A stretch of DNA of 11,640 nt from Moraxellaceae bacterium UBA2032 (GTDB lineage: Bacteria > Pseudomonadota > Gammaproteobacteria > Pseudomonadales > Moraxellaceae). Below, piece after piece: positions 9,078-11,640 of this stretch. The stretch covers positions 7,696 through 19,335 of the forward strand of contig DDBM01000201.1 of NCBI GenBank assembly GCA_002333125.1. The letters run 5' to 3'. The position numbers were made by a program, and so were the translations under genes. Numbering within the stretch: the first letter of the stretch is position 1; every line of letters begins with the position of its first letter. The notes beneath the pieces are model-generated. The model searched no databases. It was not told the DNA's origin and saw only the letters and a program-made list of their open reading frames with translations.

Positions 9078-10190
9078 TTAGTTCCTCGGTGTTGTCATTG
9101 TTAGTTTTGGGTACTTTGGACGATACGCTGCTTTCTCTTTAGCTGAGCCTTTCTCTTCTAAAGCAGAAATTTCGTTTTCATCAGGTAATTTTTTACGTGC
9201 AGCCAATGCTTGGTCGGCGTGAATATCTAACCAAGAGATTGTGTCGTCCCACACTTTTTGCTTTTCTGTATCGTGTAATGTTGAATGATGCAATCCGTCA
9301 ATTAAACGTAAGGTTTTATCGTTACTTTGTGCCGCTTTCATTAAAAACTCGCTGGAACTAGGCGGAATCACATAATCTTTAGTACCTTGAATAATCAACA
9401 TTGGTGCGCGCACATTATTTACATTTAACTGCAAACGCTGGGTGGCATCTTGCAATGCCGCTAAAAATCCTGCACCTAGTGCATTACGCGTTGTAAGAGG
9501 GTCTTTCCAAAAGCGGTCTTGAGCTTGAGGGTCAGTTAACACTAAACCTGTTAATGACTTAAACAAGGGCAACAAAGGTGTTTCGGGCATAACTTTAGCA
9601 ATTTGCGCTTCACCCCATAAACTCCACTGGGCGAAAGGATTAATTTTAACCGCAGGGGCATTTAAGATTAATCCGTCAGTGGTGACTTCATCCATGATGT
9701 GCGATAACAAAACCACCGCACCACCTAAAGACTCACCTTGCAAATACACAGGCACGTTGGGAAAACGACGACGTACTTCACGACGCGCAAGGGTTAAATC
9801 TTCGACATATTCGTCATAGTTAGCCACATTACCGCGCCGACCATAACCTTGAGATTGTCCCCAGCCACGCAAATCAATGCCAAAAACAGCATAACCATGT
9901 TTAGTTAATTCATTTGCCCACGGCGAATAAAAACCCGAATGCAATACGGTGCCATGAGCCAATAATACAATCGCACGTGGCTTTTCTTTGTGTTGTGGCA
10001 ACCACCATTGACCAAATAAGCGCAAACCGCTACGAGTATAAAAATAACGCGCGTCAGTGGCATTTTCGCCCAAAACATATTTGGCAGGCTCTTCGGTTTT
10101 TACATTGTGCATATTGGCACAGCCCGAAATACCCAATGTTGCCATCGCAAGCCACAAAGACGAAATTAAAGTTTTACGCCAGCCACTCAT
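9078..10190 (-). CDS. Alpha/beta hydrolase lipoprotein (monoacylglycerol lipase / Hydrolase_4 type)
   Basis: Predicted membrane-attached serine hydrolase; the substrate is probably a lipid or other ester, but it cannot be read from sequence. It has 370 residues. A signal peptide with lipobox ISGC puts the lipid cysteine at residue 24. The Hydrolase_4 domain spans about 45-325: oxyanion HG in LLAHGTVLHSGFY (77-89), DLRGWGQSQG (106-115), nucleophile elbow GESLGG with Ser154, Asp272 in GTKDYVIPP, and His302 in GLHHSTLHD. A charged tail of 45 residues follows. I chose the ATG at 10188-10190: CGAGGA then sits six bases upstream, whereas an ATG two codons earlier (10194-10196) abuts it. It is the first gene of a pair with the TRL lipoprotein. 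Confidence 0.88.
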   Translation of the reverse strand: MSGWRKTLISSLWLAMATLGISGCANMHNVKTEEPAKYVLGENATDARYFYTRSGLRLFGQWWLPQHKEKPRAIVLLAHGTVLHSGFYSPWANELTKHGYAVFGIDLRGWGQSQGYGRRGNVANYDEYVEDLTLARREVRRRFPNVPVYLQGESLGGAVVLLSHIMDEVTTDGLILNAPAVKINPFAQWSLWGEAQIAKVMPETPLLPLFKSLTGLVLTDPQAQDRFWKDPLTTRNALGAGFLAALQDATQRLQLNVNNVRAPMLIIQGTKDYVIPPSSSEFLMKAAQSNDKTLRLIDGLHHSTLHDTEKQKVWDDTISWLDIHADQALAARKKLPDENEISALEEKGSAKEKAAYRPKYPKLTMTTPRN

Positions 10191-10213
10191 AAACATTCCT
10201 CGACCATGTGTTG

Positions 10214-10240
10214 TTTTAGAACTGACGCGCTTTTGTCATC
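10214..10240. repeat. Apparently deleted copy of the algR-region palindromic repeat
   Basis: TTTTAGAACTGACGCGCTT matches the left arm of the repeat at 11197-11240 at all but two of 19 positions. It then joins TTTGTCATC, matching the right end (TTAGTCAT), with the middle missing. It lies just above the ribosome binding site of the hydrolase gene, much as the full copy lies above algR. Confidence 0.45.
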
Positions 10241-10261
10241 AAAAACAGATTTCTTGATTGA

Positions 10262-10270
10262 GTTATAGCA
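10262..10270 (-). promoter_or_regulatory. Candidate extended -10 promoter for the hydrolase/TRL pair
   Basis: TGCTATAAC on the minus strand fits an extended -10 element (TGn followed by TATAAC, 5/6 match). It is 72 bases upstream of the hydrolase ATG, and the -35 region is poor. If used, the transcript would carry the deleted palindrome copy in its leader. Confidence 0.35.
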
Positions 10271-10357
10271 AGTACATTTTGCATATACACTAACTACACT
10301 CAAACAAAGCAATGAAATAATGATATTGCGTAAGCTCTTTGTGTTTATTTTTTTATT

Positions 10358-10401
10358 AGCCTACGCTTGAGCGTAAGCTTTATCATTCTAAAGCGATAAA
10401 G
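10358..10401. repeat. Two adjacent hairpins after algR
   Basis: Arms AGCCTACGC (10358-10366) and GCGTAAGCT (10371-10379) close a four-base loop. Arms CTTTATC (10378-10384) and GATAAAG (10395-10401) close a ten-base loop. On the minus strand the first stem pairs fully with one G-U, so it favours RNA read in the algR direction. A-rich rather than T-rich sequence follows on that strand, so this is not a standard terminator. The 250-base gap 10191-10440 also holds a 12-base direct repeat TTTGTCATCAAA (10232-10243 and 10406-10417). I see no gene in it. Confidence 0.4.
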
Positions 10402-10440
10402 TACATTTGTCATCAAAGGACGCACAACATACTCACAAAT

Positions 10441-11184
10441 TTACAAACTTTGCATTTTTTCGCGTAAATGCGATAAATGACGACGACTCACCAACAGCTT
10501 TTCGTTAATGCCTTTAAAGCGTACAAAGGTTTGTCCTGCGGTATTGGTTTCTAAACCATCTAAAAACTGTGGTGCTAATAACGCATTACGATGGACTCGC
10601 AAAAAGCGGCCACCAAACTCTTCCTCTAATTCTTTGAGTGTTTCATCTATTAATATCTCACCTTTAGCATGACGCACCGTAATATATTTTTGGTCAGCTA
10701 AAAAATAATAAATCTCATTAATAGGTATTAGTTCCATGCCTCGATGTGTACGCGCAGCAATATGCTGACGCGCATCAGGCTGACCCATTGCAGGTACTTT
10801 TTCTTTAATTTGTTGCAATTGGGCGCGATTTAAACGCGCAGCACGGGCTAAGGCTTCGTTAAGTTGTTCTCTACGAACTGGTTTTAACAAATAACCCACC
10901 GCTTCAACTTGAAATGCAGCCAAAGCATGTTCGTCAAAAGCGGTAATAAAAATCACCGCAGGGGGATTATCTAACCGTGATAAGGCTTCGGCACAAGCAA
11001 TGCCGTCCATAACGGGCATACGAATATCAAGCAAAACTAAGTCTGGCTCTAAAATTTCTACTTTTTCAAGCGCATCTCGGCCATTTTCGGCTTCACCTAC
11101 GACTTCGCAATCTTCTACATCACGCAACAAACGCACTAATCGCTCACGCGCCAAATCTTCATCATCACACACCAAAATACGCAT
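10441..11184 (-). CDS. algR: LytTR-family response regulator AlgR
   Basis: DNA-binding response regulator, partner of the sensor AlgZ/FimS. In Pseudomonas AlgR controls alginate, type IV pili and virulence genes; targets here are unknown. It has 247 residues (Pseudomonas 248). The receiver domain (1-120) has the acidic pair Asp7/Asp8, phospho-acceptor Asp53 in LLDIRMP, Thr81 and Lys101 in LLKPVRREQL. The LytTR DNA-binding domain (about 141-245) has ARTHRGMELIPI and the recognition-type segments FLRVHRNALL and VSRRHLSHLR. The ATG at 11182-11184 has GGAGG four to five bases upstream. A 135-base gap containing two palindromes separates it from algZ. All phosphorylation residues are present. There is no convincing promoter in the gap, so co-transcription with algZ is likely. 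Confidence 0.95.
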   Translation of the reverse strand: MRILVCDDEDLARERLVRLLRDVEDCEVVGEAENGRDALEKVEILEPDLVLLDIRMPVMDGIACAEALSRLDNPPAVIFITAFDEHALAAFQVEAVGYLLKPVRREQLNEALARAARLNRAQLQQIKEKVPAMGQPDARQHIAARTHRGMELIPINEIYYFLADQKYITVRHAKGEILIDETLKELEEEFGGRFLRVHRNALLAPQFLDGLETNTAGQTFVRFKGINEKLLVSRRHLSHLREKMQSL

Positions 11185-11195
11185 ATAACCTCCAC

Positions 11196-11240
11196 TTTTT
11201 TAGAACTAACACGCTTATAGCCGCGCAATGTGTTAGTCAT
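11196..11240. repeat. Palindromic repeat copy B, upstream of algR
   Basis: Arms ACTAACAC (11205-11212) and GTGTTAGT (11230-11237) enclose a 17-base loop, GCTTATAGCCGCGCAAT. Loop length, loop ends (GCT...GCAAT) and flanks (TTTAG before) match copy A at 11301-11344, so the two belong to one repeat family. Its near edge is only a few bases from the algR ribosome binding site, so it would lie in the algR leader. Confidence 0.6.
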
Positions 11241-11300
11241 GTATTTTTTATATTGTTTTCTTTTAATATTAGGCGTGTTGGCACAAGCCTCGCTAAACAT

Positions 11301-11344
11301 TTTAGGACTTACGCGCTAATTACGGTGCAATGCGTAAGTCCTGA
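11301..11344. repeat. Palindromic repeat copy A, spanning the algZ stop codon
   Basis: Perfect 11-base arms AGGACTTACGC (11304-11314) and GCGTAAGTCCT (11332-11342) with a 17-base loop, GCTAATTACGGTGCAAT. The right arm encodes the last residues of AlgZ, and the stop codon TAA (11320-11322) lies in the loop. Palindromes with GGACTTACGC arms are known as dispersed REP-like elements in various bacteria. It may act as an end-of-gene hairpin, but no T-run follows. Confidence 0.7.
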
Positions 11345-11640
11345 TTTGTACTTTTGATATACGCTTCTGCCTCTGTTAAAGGATAGCTTATTTGAGTGGT
11401 AAAAAAATGGTTTGATGCGGCAACACGTAAGATTGCCTTTGTACCATAATAAACCTGTAAGCGTTCTTGAATATTGGCAACGGCCATATTATTACCTTTA
11501 TGTTTGCTTTTTTTATTTTCGTGATACGGATTGGTAATCACAATATTGACCTCTTTACCTGTCCACGCAATCAAAATAGTCACCTTGCCGCCGTTGTCAT
11601 CTAATTCTACGCCATGATAAATGGCATTTTCTAATAACGG
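11320..11640 (-). CDS. algZ: Sensor histidine kinase AlgZ/FimS, C-terminal part (runs off the window)
   Basis: The last 106 residues of the sensor partner of AlgR, an inner-membrane protein of the LytS-like kinase group. The visible part starts in the N box, PLLENAIYHGVELDDNGG, where the asparagine (residue 5 here) would bind Mg-ATP. It continues through a beta strand (VNIVITNPY) to the C-terminal helix GNNMAVANIQERLQVYYG. The usual DxGxG box is replaced by NPYHENKKSKHKG, as in AlgZ/FimS proteins, which lack standard glycine boxes. The last codons lie inside a palindromic repeat. The histidine and membrane parts lie beyond the right edge. Gene order algZ then algR on the same strand supports the call. 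Confidence 0.9.
   Translation of the reverse strand, partial: PLLENAIYHGVELDDNGGKVTILIAWTGKEVNIVITNPYHENKKSKHKGNNMAVANIQERLQVYYGTKAILRVAASNHFFTTQISYPLTEAEAYIKSTNQDLRIAP

Noticed and set aside
10191..10196. Upstream ATG as start of the hydrolase
   Set aside because: The CGAGGA ribosome binding site touches this ATG directly; the ATG two codons later has normal six-base spacing.

Overview
The window looks like chromosomal housekeeping DNA from a gammaproteobacterium, most likely Moraxellaceae or a near relative. This is an inference from remembered families. The AtpE, AtpH, HemC and AlgR proteins read very like their Acinetobacter or Pseudomonas counterparts. The gene order algZ-algR-(insert)-hemC-hemD-hemX-hemY is a known gammaproteobacterial layout. 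The DNA is visibly AT-rich. No transposase, integrase, phage gene, CRISPR array, rRNA or tRNA was seen.

Layout, left to right; nearly everything reads on the minus strand. (1) 1-2898 is the front half of the ATP synthase operon, in transcription order atpI-atpB-atpE-atpF-atpH-atpA. It has short gaps, and a good sigma70-type promoter lies just upstream of atpI (2958-2986). atpA runs off the left edge. (2) 3025-7518 is a haem-precursor operon, hemC-hemD-hemX-hemY, followed by a hotdog-fold thioesterase. Overlapping or closely spaced genes suggest one transcript starting upstream of hemC. (3) 7671-8574 is the only plus-strand gene, an MscS-type mechanosensitive channel divergent from hemC. Its natural 5' end (strong ribosome binding site plus TTG) is cut off from the rest by an in-frame TGA. 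(4) 8609-8679 is a long REP-like hairpin between convergent genes. (5) 8763-10190 is a two-gene cassette of predicted lipoproteins: an alpha/beta hydrolase of the monoacylglycerol-lipase type and a small TRL-family protein, with 3 bases between them. (6) 10441-11640 holds the LytTR response regulator algR and the 3' end of its partner sensor algZ.

Together the window covers energy conversion (F1Fo ATP synthase), early tetrapyrrole synthesis from porphobilinogen to uroporphyrinogen III, and AlgZ/AlgR signalling. In Pseudomonas algR lies directly beside hemC; here the lipoprotein pair and the channel gene sit between them.

Most of the window is ordinary. The points most worth a second look are the broken 5' end of the channel gene; a family of imperfect palindromes (two full copies and one apparently deleted copy) around algZ, algR and the hydrolase; the coupled hydrolase/TRL lipoprotein pair; and an exact inverted repeat bracketing the hemC -10 box.
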